A stretch of 7,088 nt of DNA from an uncultured Oscillospiraceae bacterium. Lineage in GTDB: Bacteria > Bacillota > Clostridia > Oscillospirales > Oscillospiraceae. Position 1 is the stretch's first letter. Every line of letters starts with the position of its first letter. Shown piece by piece: positions 1 to 4,933 of the stretch. A program made the position numbers and the translations under genes. The notes beneath the pieces were generated by a model that saw only the letters and a list, made by a program, of their open reading frames with translations, had not been told where the DNA came from and did not search any database. Location of the stretch: the NCBI GenBank assembly GCA_910587255.1, contig CAJUKT010000082.1:1-7088 (forward strand), given 5' to 3'.

Positions 1-473
1 GGGATGTGGAGCCGGAGCCCCGCCCTGCCCCGGCGAAAGGGCGCGCGCCCGGAGCCCCGCCCCGCGTCCCCCCGCGGGAGGACGGGCCCGCCCCCGCGGC
101 GGCGCAGCCGTCCCCGCCCCAGGGGGCCATGGAGGGCTGGCCGGGCTGGCCCGCCTTCCGGGAGCGGCTAAAGGCAAAGCTGGCGGTGAGCGACTACAGC
201 TTTATCAGCAACCCCGCCATGGCGGAGGGACGCTTCGACGGTCGGCAGGTGACCTTGTGGACGGCCAACGACTTTCTGCGGGACATGCTGGACCGCCCCG
301 CCATCACCCGGCCCATGGCGGAGCTGTGCCAGACCCTCACAGGCGCAGCCCATACCGTGGCGGTGAAGGTGGGGCAGGCCCCGCCGGAGGCCGCCCCCGC
401 CCCCCAGGCCGCCCCTGTTGACGCGCTGGACGCGTTTCTGGCCCAGGGTGGGCCGAATATTACAGTGGAGTAA
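1..473 (+). CDS. dnaX: DNA polymerase III subunit gamma/tau, C-terminal part (5' end outside window)
   Basis: This is the 3' end of an open frame that is already open at the first base. A GTG at 6 lies inside it but has no ribosome binding site and is not the start. The first ~40 visible residues are a Pro/Ala-rich linker. A compact domain follows (about residues 43-125 of the visible part), with 'W..F..RLK' then 'F....VTLWTANDFLRDML' then 'V.VKVGQ', and an acidic tail 'LDAFLAQGGPNITVE'. This matches the C-terminal domain of Firmicute DnaX, which in the full protein follows the AAA+ clamp-loader ATPase and collar domains. The known role is as the motor of the clamp loader, tying the polymerase to the helicase in the replisome. 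The ybaB homologue downstream supports the call, because dnaX-ybaB is a conserved pair. The ATPase domain is not visible, so the identity rests on the tail and the context. Confidence 0.85.
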   Translation, partial: DVEPEPRPAPAKGRAPGAPPRVPPREDGPAPAAAQPSPPQGAMEGWPGWPAFRERLKAKLAVSDYSFISNPAMAEGRFDGRQVTLWTANDFLRDMLDRPAITRPMAELCQTLTGAAHTVAVKVGQAPPEAAPAPQAAPVDALDAFLAQGGPNITVE

Positions 474-474
474 A

Positions 475-590
475 AACGGGGCCCCCGCAAAGCCGCCCTT
501 GGGCTTTGTGGGGAGAGGAGAAGCAAGGGAGCAAACGCAGTTTTCGCCACAGGCGGAAACGGAGTGGCGCAGACTTTGCGCCGACGAAGG
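475..590 (+). repeat. Three-hairpin intergenic repeat, copy 1 (dnaX-ybaB spacer)
   Basis: This fills nearly all of the dnaX-ybaB spacer. Its first 46 bases (475-520) match 1137-1182 at 41 positions, and the rest aligns more loosely to copy 2. Three hairpins can be drawn: 483-494 with 502-513 (12 pairs, one G.U, 7-base loop); 540-548 with 552-560 (9 pairs, one G.U, 3-base loop); 566-571 with 577-582 (6 pairs, 5-base loop). Most differences between the copies keep the pairing. The last stem ends 5 bases before the ybaB Shine-Dalgarno sequence. The pairing suggests selection as RNA or hairpin DNA, but the function is unknown. Confidence 0.7.
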
Positions 591-593
591 AGG
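587..593 (+). promoter_or_regulatory. Ribosome binding site of ybaB
   Basis: AAGGAGG lies 7 bases before the ATG at 601. It fixes the ybaB start and rules out the upstream in-frame ATG at 418, which lies inside dnaX. It sits directly after the last hairpin of repeat copy 1. Confidence 0.85.
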
Positions 594-600
594 CAGACAT

Positions 601-948
601 ATGGCAAAGGGATTCAACAGCCGCGGCATGGGCGGCATGGGCGGCGGGAACATGAACAGCATGATCCGCCAGGCACAGAAGATGCAGCAGGACATGCTCA
701 AGGCCCAGGAGGAACTGGAGGCCAAGACCTACGAGGCCGGGGCGGGGGGCGGCGTAGTCACCGCCACCGTGTCCGGCAAAAAGGAGCTGGTGAGCGTGGC
801 CATCGACCCCGAGGCGGTGGACCCGGAGGACGTGGAGATGCTCCAGGACCTGATCGTGGCCGCCGTCAACGAGGCGCTGCGCAAGGCCGCAGAGGACGCC
901 GCCGGGCAGATGTCCAAGCTGACGGGCGGTTTGAACCTGCCCTTCTAG
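601..948 (+). CDS. ybaB: YbaB/EbfC-family nucleoid-associated protein
   Basis: The protein is 115 aa, normal for the family (about 100-115). The N-terminus is rich in Gly and Met (residues 1-22, 'GMGGMGGGNM'). A long helix follows ('MIRQAQKMQQDMLKAQEELE'), then a beta region containing 'GGGVVTATVSGKKELVSVAIDPE', an acidic 'DPEDVEMLQDLIVAAVNEA' helix and a tail ending 'GLNLPF'. This order is diagnostic of YbaB (also called EbfC, or YaaK in Bacillus). Members are small dimeric DNA-binding proteins that coat the nucleoid and in some species affect gene expression and recombination. The start is set by the AAGGAGG site 7 bases upstream. It follows dnaX as usual, but the recR gene that often comes third is not within the next 2.5 kb here. 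It is probably cotranscribed with dnaX, with the hairpin repeat in the intervening mRNA. Confidence 0.93.
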   Translation: MAKGFNSRGMGGMGGGNMNSMIRQAQKMQQDMLKAQEELEAKTYEAGAGGGVVTATVSGKKELVSVAIDPEAVDPEDVEMLQDLIVAAVNEALRKAAEDAAGQMSKLTGGLNLPF

Positions 949-955
949 GGCTTGC

Positions 956-1100
956 TTGAAAATTGTCAACACGCCCAATCGGCGGGCCTTTTTCCGCCGA
1001 GCTGCGTTGCTTTGCCTTGAAATACACAAAGTATTTCTGTGCCAAATCGCCTTGCCTGGCGAAAAAATTCCTTGCCGCTGGGCATATTGCCAATTTTCAA
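956..1100. repeat. 145-bp imperfect palindrome (MITE-like or long-hairpin element)
   Basis: The left end TTGAAAATTGTCAACACGCC (from 956) is matched on the opposite strand by TTGAAAATTGGCAATATGCC (ending at 1100), with the first 10 bases identical and 17 of 20 overall. The symmetry centre, base 1028, is also the centre of a tight inner hairpin: AAATAC 1020-1025 with GTATTT 1031-1036 and loop 1026-1030. Between these the arms pair imperfectly, with a shared 'CGGC...TTTTT...CGCC' block. It lies right after the ybaB stop, and no Rho-independent terminator could be placed there. No clear target-site duplication flanks it and no transposase is encoded. It may be a non-autonomous mobile element, a dispersed palindromic repeat or an mRNA-stabilising or terminating hairpin. 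Confidence 0.7.
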
Positions 1101-1136
1101 ACGGCGCCTAGCGTCCAAGCCGTTGGCAGCGGCCCC

Positions 1137-1243
1137 AACGGGGCCCCCGCAAAGCCGCCCCCTGGCTTTGCGGGAAGAGGAGGCACAGCGGAGGAGCCTT
1201 TCCCGAAGGGGAACGCGAGTGGGCGCTGCTTGTGCCGGCGAGG
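1137..1243 (+). repeat. Three-hairpin intergenic repeat, copy 2 (upstream of Nudix gene)
   Basis: This is the second copy of the element at 475-590, in the same orientation and again just upstream of a gene. Hairpins: 1146-1156 with 1164-1174 (11 perfect pairs, 7-base loop); 1199-1204 with 1208-1213 (6 pairs including one G.U, 3-base loop); 1222-1226 with 1232-1236 (5 pairs, one G.U, 5-base loop). The first-stem G.U of copy 1 is a G-C pair here. The second hairpin has a different sequence but keeps the shape. A further GGCCCC/GGGGCC stem (1131-1136 with 1140-1145) overlaps its left edge and would compete with the first stem. Confidence 0.7.
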
Positions 1244-1272
1244 CGGGGCGTGATGACGGGAGGCAACAAATT

Positions 1273-1755
1273 ATGTACAACAGTACGTTGTGCTACCTGG
1301 AAAACCCCCGGGGGGAGTATCTGATGCTCCACCGGGTCAAGAAAAAGGCGGATATCAACAAGGGCAAATGGATCGGCGTGGGGGGCAAGTTCGAGGAGGG
1401 GGAGAGCCCCGACGAATGCCTGCGCCGGGAGGTGCGGGAGGAGACCGGCCTCACCCTCACCCATTGGCGTTTCCGGGGGGTGGTCACCTTCCTGTGTAAC
1501 GACAGCGGCTCCGACCAGTTTATGTACCTGTTCACCGCCGGGGGGTGGACGGGGGAGCTGCGCATGGACTGCGACGAGGGCGAGCTGGCCTGGGTGCCCA
1601 AGGAGAAGGTCACGCAGCTGCCCATCTGGGAGGGGGACGAGATCTTCCTCAAGCTGCTGGCGGAGGACCGCCCGCCCTTCCTGCTCACCCTGGACTACAG
1701 GAGCGGGGACGAGCGGCTGATCCGGGCAGTGCTGGATGGAGAGCGCGTCGTTTAA
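1273..1755 (+). CDS. Nudix hydrolase, MutT/MTH1-like (probable 8-oxo-dGTP diphosphatase)
   Basis: The protein is 160 aa. It carries a complete Nudix box at residues 38-60: G38, E44, then R52-E53-V-R-E-E57-T-G59-L60, an exact match to GX5EX7REUXEEXGU, so the magnesium-binding catalytic glutamates are present. Just before it, 'NKGKWIGVGGKFE' is typical of the MTH1/MutT-like branch annotated as 8-oxo-dGTP diphosphatases, which hydrolyse oxidised purine nucleoside triphosphates to monophosphates before they enter DNA. The substrate is inferred from family resemblance; other NTP-sugar or dNTP substrates are possible. The start is ATG 1273, with GGGAGG at 1258-1263 nine bases upstream. The same frame is open from 1039, but that part only translates the palindrome and repeat and should not be included. 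The M3 peptidase follows after 49 bases with no terminator between, so the two are probably cotranscribed. Confidence 0.88.
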   Translation: MYNSTLCYLENPRGEYLMLHRVKKKADINKGKWIGVGGKFEEGESPDECLRREVREETGLTLTHWRFRGVVTFLCNDSGSDQFMYLFTAGGWTGELRMDCDEGELAWVPKEKVTQLPIWEGDEIFLKLLAEDRPPFLLTLDYRSGDERLIRAVLDGERVV

Positions 1756-1757
1756 AC

Positions 1758-1773
1758 CGTTTCACGTGAAACG
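1758..1773. promoter_or_regulatory. parS-like ParB/Spo0J binding site
   Basis: This is a perfect 16-bp palindrome, CGTTTCACGTGAAACG. Its inner 14 bases are identical to those of the widely conserved chromosomal parS site TGTTTCACGTGAAACA, and the two outer bases differ symmetrically. ParB (Spo0J) loads at such sites, spreads as a CTP-driven clamp and recruits SMC to segregate origins. It starts 3 bases after the Nudix stop codon. dnaX-ybaB usually lies near the replication origin in Firmicutes, and that is also where parS sites cluster. Binding is inferred from sequence only. Confidence 0.85.
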
Positions 1774-1790
1774 TTCGTTCTAAATACATC

Positions 1791-1797
1791 AAGGAGG
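1791..1797 (+). promoter_or_regulatory. Ribosome binding site of the M3 peptidase
   Basis: AAGGAGG lies 7 bases before the ATG at 1805, the canonical distance, and fixes the start. No convincing separate promoter was found in the 49-base gap, which is largely occupied by the parS palindrome. Confidence 0.85.
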
Positions 1798-1804
1798 AAT
1801 CATC

Positions 1805-3508
1805 ATGAAGTTTTCCCAGATGCCCTATGAGCGCCCCGACCTGGAGGGGATGAAGCAAACCCTGTCCGGCTTGGTGGAGCGGCTGAAGGGCGCCGCCAGC
1901 TACGAGGAGGCCAAGGCCGTGTTCCTGGAGAAGGAGCAGGAGCTGAAGCACATCGACACCCAGGCCACCCTGGCCAGCGTGCGCCACTCCATCGACACCC
2001 GGGACCAGTTCTACGACGGGGAGGAGACCTTCTGGAACAGCGCTTTCCCCCAGCTCCAGGAGTACATGCAGGCGTGGACCGCGGCTATGCTGGCCTCCCC
2101 CTTCCGCAAGGATTTTGAGGCGGAGTACGGCGATCTGCTGTTTGTCAATGCGGAGATCCAGCTCAAGACCTTCTCCCCGGAGATCATCCCCCAGCTCCAG
2201 CAGGAGAACGACCTGACCACCGAGTATGAGAAGCTGCTGGCTTCCGCCCAGATCCCCTTCGAGGGCAAAACCTACACCCTGTCCCAGCTCACCCCCTTCA
2301 AGACGGACGCGGACGACGAGCGCCGCCTGGCGGCCTGGAAGGCGGAGGGCCAGTGGTACAAGGACCACCAGGGCGACCTGGACCGCATCTACGACCAGCT
2401 CACCCACCTGCGGGACGCCATGGGCAAAAAGCTGGGCTACGAGGGGTACACCACCCTGGGCTACTACCGCATGGGCCGCAACTGCTACACCAAGGAGGAC
2501 GTGGAGAAGTTCCGCGCCGCCGTGGTGAAGTACCTGGTGCCGGTGGCCGACCGCATCTACCGGGAGCAGGCCAAGCGTCTGGGCAAGCAGTACCCCATGA
2601 GCTTTGCCGACAACGCCCTGGAGTTCCGCTCCGGCAACCCCCGGCCCCAGGGAACCCCCGACGATATCCTGGCCCAGGGAAAGAAGTTCTATGATGAGCT
2701 GTCCCCCGAGACCAGCGAGTTCTTCCAGACCATGCTGGACAATGAGCTGTTGGATGTGCTGTCCACCGAGGGCAAGCGCTCCGGCGGCTACTGCACCTCC
2801 ATCCCCGACTACCGGGTGCCCTTCATCTTCGCCAACTTCAACGGCACCCAGGGGGATGTGGAGGTGGTCACCCACGAGGCGGGCCACGCCTTCGCCGCCT
2901 GGATGAACCGGGACCGGGTGCCCATGGAGTACGTCTGGCCCGGCATGGAGGCCTGCGAGGTCCACTCCATGTCCATGGAGTTCATGGCCTGGCCCTGGGC
3001 GGAGGGCTTCTTCGGCAAGGACACCAAGAAGTTCCTGTACAGCCACCTGTCCGGCGCCCTCACCTTCATCCCCTACGGCGCCATGGTGGACCACTTCCAG
3101 CACGAGGTTTACGCCAACCCGGATATGACCCCGGCCCAGCGCCACGCTGTCTGGAAGGAGCTGCTGGGGGTGTATATGCCCTGGGTGAAGCTGGACGGGG
3201 ACATCCCCTTCTACGCCCAGGGGGAGGGCTGGCAGCGCCAGCACCACATCTATTCCAGCCCCTTCTACTATATCGACTACTGCCTGGCCCAGACCGTGTC
3301 TCTCCAGTTCTGGGCCCTGCTCCAGAAGGACCGCGGGCTGGCCTGGGAGAAGTACATGGCCTACACGAAGCAGGGCGGCAGCCGCACCTTCACCGGCCTG
3401 CTGGAAAACGCCGGGCTGGAGAGTCCCTTCGGCGAGGCGTGCCTGCGGGGCGTGTGCGAGACCGCCAGCGCCTGGCTGGACAAGTTCGATTTGAGCGGCA
3501 TCGAGTAA
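1805..3508 (+). CDS. M3-family oligoendopeptidase (zinc metallopeptidase)
   Basis: The protein is 567 aa, the usual length for the PepF-related but distinct M3 oligoendopeptidase group of Firmicutes. The zinc site is intact: H357-E358-A-G-H361 supplies two histidine ligands and the catalytic glutamate. E385, in 'CEVHSMSME' 28 residues after the first histidine, is the likely third ligand, matching the spacing in thimet oligopeptidase. A C-terminal tyrosine-rich stretch (H480, H481, Y483, Y488, Y489, Y492) corresponds to the substrate-binding tyrosine loop of the family. The N-terminal third is charged and helical, as expected for the lid that limits access to short peptides. There is no signal peptide, so it should be a cytosolic enzyme trimming oligopeptides. 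It probably shares a transcript with the Nudix gene and ends at a strong terminator. No frameshift or missing key residue was seen. The peptide preference cannot be told from sequence. Confidence 0.93.
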   Translation: MKFSQMPYERPDLEGMKQTLSGLVERLKGAASYEEAKAVFLEKEQELKHIDTQATLASVRHSIDTRDQFYDGEETFWNSAFPQLQEYMQAWTAAMLASPFRKDFEAEYGDLLFVNAEIQLKTFSPEIIPQLQQENDLTTEYEKLLASAQIPFEGKTYTLSQLTPFKTDADDERRLAAWKAEGQWYKDHQGDLDRIYDQLTHLRDAMGKKLGYEGYTTLGYYRMGRNCYTKEDVEKFRAAVVKYLVPVADRIYREQAKRLGKQYPMSFADNALEFRSGNPRPQGTPDDILAQGKKFYDELSPETSEFFQTMLDNELLDVLSTEGKRSGGYCTSIPDYRVPFIFANFNGTQGDVEVVTHEAGHAFAAWMNRDRVPMEYVWPGMEACEVHSMSMEFMAWPWAEGFFGKDTKKFLYSHLSGALTFIPYGAMVDHFQHEVYANPDMTPAQRHAVWKELLGVYMPWVKLDGDIPFYAQGEGWQRQHHIYSSPFYYIDYCLAQTVSLQFWALLQKDRGLAWEKYMAYTKQGGSRTFTGLLENAGLESPFGEACLRGVCETASAWLDKFDLSGIE

Positions 3509-3519
3509 GAATGATACGC

Positions 3520-3558
3520 AAAGCGCCCCTCCCCCGCTTGGGGGAGGGGCGCTTTTTT
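3520..3558 (+). terminator. Rho-independent terminator of the M3 peptidase transcript
   Basis: A perfect 16-bp GC-rich stem (3520-3535 with 3540-3555, loop GCTT) is followed by a T tract that runs to 3558. It begins 11 bases after the peptidase stop codon. The minus-strand sdpI-like gene stops at 3557-3559, inside the T tract, so the hairpin also sits just past the end of the convergent transcript. In that direction the stem is followed by only a short T run (TTTGCG), so it would be weaker. Confidence 0.93.
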
Positions 3559-4231
3559 ATCCCTCCGTGGTGGTCTTGGCCGCGTACCAGGAGTAGATGG
3601 CCCCGGCGATGCCGGCGGCTGTGAGGGCCAGAACCATCCATACGCAGCACCACACGCCCTCCACCAGCAGGGCGGCCAGGATGCTGCCCGCCCCCGCCGC
3701 CGCGAAGGACCAGCCGCCGAACCGCTGGCATTTGCGCCAGACCGCCGTGCTTTTCATGCTCCAGCGGGTGCGCAGGCCCACCGGGCCGGGCTCCTTCAGC
3801 TTGGGTATCCAGTTACCCAGGGCGATGAGCCCCAGGCCGCTCACTCCGCACAGCAGCTGGTTGAGGTCCAAGGGCATGAAGGCCAGGATTTCCACCTGCC
3901 GGAAGCTGGTATACAAAAAGTACGCGGTCATCAGGTCGAACACGGCGAACTGGACAATGCCCCCGATGACTATGATGCGCTCCCCCAACTCCCCGGAGGA
4001 AAATTCCCGGCACATCCGGCAGGTGCCCAGAAACAGCGCCCCGTAGGGGAGCACGAGGCCCGGAAAGATCAGCATTTCAAATTTGCTCCCCCAGCGGTTC
4101 ACGACACCCGCTGCGTCATAGTGGGCCGGGATGCGGTCCGGCAGAAAGGGCAGCGCCGCCAGCACCAGAATCAGCGTCAGAAGGATCAGCAGGACGCAGG
4201 CAGTATACATTTTTTTCAGCGTTTTGTTCAT
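3557..4231 (-). CDS. SdpI-family integral membrane protein (DUF1648 plus SdpI domain)
   Basis: The protein is 224 aa with about six predicted membrane segments (roughly residues 9-30, 53-71, 86-106, 122-141, 173-190, 193-215). A DUF1648 signature 'LPDRIPAHYDAAGVVNRWGSK' in effect spans residues 30-50. A second signature at about 139-172, 'GNWIPKLKE' then 'GLRTRWSMKSTAVWRKCQRFGG', matches the SdpI domain. In Bacillus subtilis SdpI confers immunity to the SDP toxin and also controls the ArsR-type repressor SdpR by holding it at the membrane. The ArsR-type gene directly upstream fits that arrangement, but no toxin genes (sdpABC) lie in the window, so an immunity role is not shown. The start ATG at 4231 is preceded by GAGAGGAGG (4248-4240) at an 8-base spacing. 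The first 116 bases overlap the repressor reading frame. Confidence 0.88.
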   Translation of the reverse strand: MNKTLKKMYTACVLLILLTLILVLAALPFLPDRIPAHYDAAGVVNRWGSKFEMLIFPGLVLPYGALFLGTCRMCREFSSGELGERIIVIGGIVQFAVFDLMTAYFLYTSFRQVEILAFMPLDLNQLLCGVSGLGLIALGNWIPKLKEPGPVGLRTRWSMKSTAVWRKCQRFGGWSFAAAGAGSILAALLVEGVWCCVWMVLALTAAGIAGAIYSWYAAKTTTEG

Positions 4232-4499
4232 GATCCGCGCCTCCTCTCAAGTTGTCCAGCCACAAAATGGCCTCGTCCAGCACCGTCAGGTCCAGCTCGT
4301 AGAAGATGAAGTTCTTCCGCCGGGTCTCGTAGATCAGCTCCGCCTCCCGCAGCTTTTTCAGGTGGTAGGACAGGGCCTGGGGGGTCATGCCCACCGCCTG
4401 GGCCAGCTCGCCGGAGGAGACGCGGCCCTGCTTCAGCGTGGTCAGGATTCTGCGCCGGTTTTCGTCGGCCAGCGCCGACAGGATATCGGATACAGGCAT
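4116..4499 (-). CDS. ArsR-family transcriptional repressor, SdpR-like
   Basis: The protein is 127 aa. Residues 1-85 form a winged helix-turn-helix of the ArsR family: 'LADENRRRILTTLKQGRVSSGELA' opens the fold, the recognition helix is around 'TPQALSYHLKKLREAEL' (39-55), and the beta wing is 'YETRRKNFIFYELD'. The metal-binding cysteine motif of ArsR/SmtB is absent, as in SdpR, so it is unlikely to be a metal sensor. The fold is complete by 'ILWLDNL', about where SdpR-type proteins end (around 90 aa). The remaining ~42 residues are low in secondary-structure character and are encoded inside the sdpI-like gene in another frame. A TGA lies in the +1 frame right at 'DNL', so the long tail could reflect a shifted stop. 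The start ATG 4499 has GGAGGGAGC (4513-4505) upstream. It probably represses its own operon. Confidence 0.85.
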   Translation of the reverse strand: MPVSDILSALADENRRRILTTLKQGRVSSGELAQAVGMTPQALSYHLKKLREAELIYETRRKNFIFYELDLTVLDEAILWLDNLRGGADHEQNAEKNVYCLRPADPSDADSGAGGAALSAGPHPGPL

Positions 4500-4524
4500 G
4501 AGAAGCTCCCTCCAAACAGCGCCT

Positions 4525-4544
4525 AATTCAAAATTTCTTTAAAT
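4525..4544. promoter_or_regulatory. Candidate repressor operator, downstream copy
   Basis: AATTCAAAATTTCTTTAAAT matches the sequence at 4581-4600 at 16 of 20 positions in direct orientation. It covers the predicted transcription start and first bases of the sdpR/sdpI-like transcript, a typical place for an autorepressor site. The assignment to the ArsR protein is inference from position and repetition. Confidence 0.4.
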
Positions 4545-4546
4545 AC

Positions 4547-4575
4547 ATGATAGCAGAGGGCGGGCACGCCGTCAA
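4547..4575 (-). promoter_or_regulatory. Sigma-A type promoter of the sdpR/sdpI-like operon
   Basis: Read on the minus strand, -35 TTGACG (4575-4570) and -10 TATCAT (4552-4547) are separated by exactly 17 bases; each box matches the sigma-70/A consensus at 5 of 6 positions. Transcription should begin near 4540, giving a leader of about 40 bases that contains the GGAGGGAGC ribosome binding site. The flanking AT-rich direct repeats could be operators. Confidence 0.75.
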
Positions 4576-4580
4576 GAGGA

Positions 4581-4600
4581 ATTTCAAAATTATTTTAAAC
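4581..4600. promoter_or_regulatory. Candidate repressor operator or UP element, upstream copy
   Basis: ATTTCAAAATTATTTTAAAC is the second direct-repeat copy, 56 bases from the first and just upstream of the -35 box. It is itself an imperfect palindrome (TT.AAAA-TTA-TTTT.AA). Such A/T tracts upstream of -35 can also act as an UP element that boosts RNA polymerase binding, so the repressor-site reading is tentative. Confidence 0.35.
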
Positions 4601-4726
4601 AGCTTGCCTGCCGCCGGGGTTCGACAGCGAGGCACACATAAAGACATATGTTAAATATTACAGGAGCAGGAAAAAACAGGAAAACCAGAAATGCAAGGAT
4701 TATACCTGTCATTTTCAACAAAAATC

Positions 4727-4735
4727 TGTGGATAA
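4727..4735 (-). promoter_or_regulatory. Single perfect DnaA-box sequence
   Basis: TTATCCACA on the minus strand is the consensus high-affinity DnaA box, inside the AT-rich divergent spacer. It is alone: no second box was seen in the window, so this is not an origin. A single 9-mer match in 7 kb has a modest chance of being accidental. Confidence 0.35.
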
Positions 4736-4918
4736 ATATGGTCAAAGAGACAAAAACATCAAAAATATGTCGTTGTGTTGGGCGATATGCACCGAAAGCG
4801 TCTAAAGTCACATCTGGGCATATTTCTGAAAACACCGTCCATTTACAGCGCCGGGGCCAAAGCGGTATCATCTGCTTACAAACGCTGCCCCTGAGCGGCA
4901 GCGGCGAGAAAATGAAGC

Positions 4919-4925
4919 AGAGGAG
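4919..4925 (+). promoter_or_regulatory. Ribosome binding site of the solute-binding protein gene
   Basis: AGAGGAG lies 8 bases before ATG 4934. It decides the start against the in-frame GTG codons at 4925 and 4928, which overlap or abut this site. The ATG start also gives a clean 'MKK' lipoprotein signal. Confidence 0.8.
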
Positions 4926-4933
4926 TGGTGTTT

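Larger units (their letters stand above)
4601..4933. other. AT-rich divergent intergenic region upstream of the sugar-binding protein gene
   Basis: About 330 bases carry no supportable gene. Bases 4640-4850 are clearly richer in A/T than the coding DNA on both sides. A perfect DnaA-box 9-mer lies at 4727-4735, and a 7-bp hairpin (4883-4889 with 4897-4903) lies 15 bases before the ribosome binding site. The promoter of the ABC importer operon must lie here, but no -35/-10 pair stood out: TCGACA at 4621 and TTTTCA at 4712 lack good partners. No LacI-type palindrome or catabolite-response element was recognised. Confidence 0.6.

Noticed and set aside
475..590. Hairpin series considered as a known riboswitch or T-box
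   Set aside because: No conserved core of a known class was recognised (no T-box TGGN sequence, no purine, TPP or cobalamin core), and its presence upstream of unrelated genes fits a dispersed repeat better.
418..600. In-frame N-terminal extension of YbaB from ATG 418
   Set aside because: It overlaps dnaX and runs through the hairpin repeat. The AAGGAGG site places the start at 601.
980..998. CGGCGG/CCGCCG hairpin considered as the ybaB terminator
   Set aside because: The T run is in the loop and no T tract follows the stem, so it does not fit a Rho-independent terminator. It is better explained as part of the larger palindrome.
1039..1272. In-frame N-terminal extension of the Nudix protein
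   Set aside because: It translates the palindrome and hairpin repeat. The ATG at 1273 has a good ribosome binding site and gives a normal-length Nudix protein.
1685..3247. 520-codon minus-strand open frame opposite the M3 peptidase
   Set aside because: The composition is Gly/Leu/Val/His repetitive, the mirror of GC-rich plus-strand codons. No ribosome binding site or family match is seen, and the plus strand holds an intact metallopeptidase.
4621..4740. TCGACA (4621) and TTTTCA (4712) considered as -35 boxes for the importer operon
   Set aside because: Neither has a -10 box better than 3 of 6 at 16-18 bases, so no promoter is called.
4590..4871. 93-codon minus-strand open frame in the divergent spacer, with a hydrophobic stretch
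   Set aside because: There is no Shine-Dalgarno sequence before its ATG, it runs through the sdpRI promoter upstream region and no family is recognisable. The hydrophobic look follows from AT-rich DNA.
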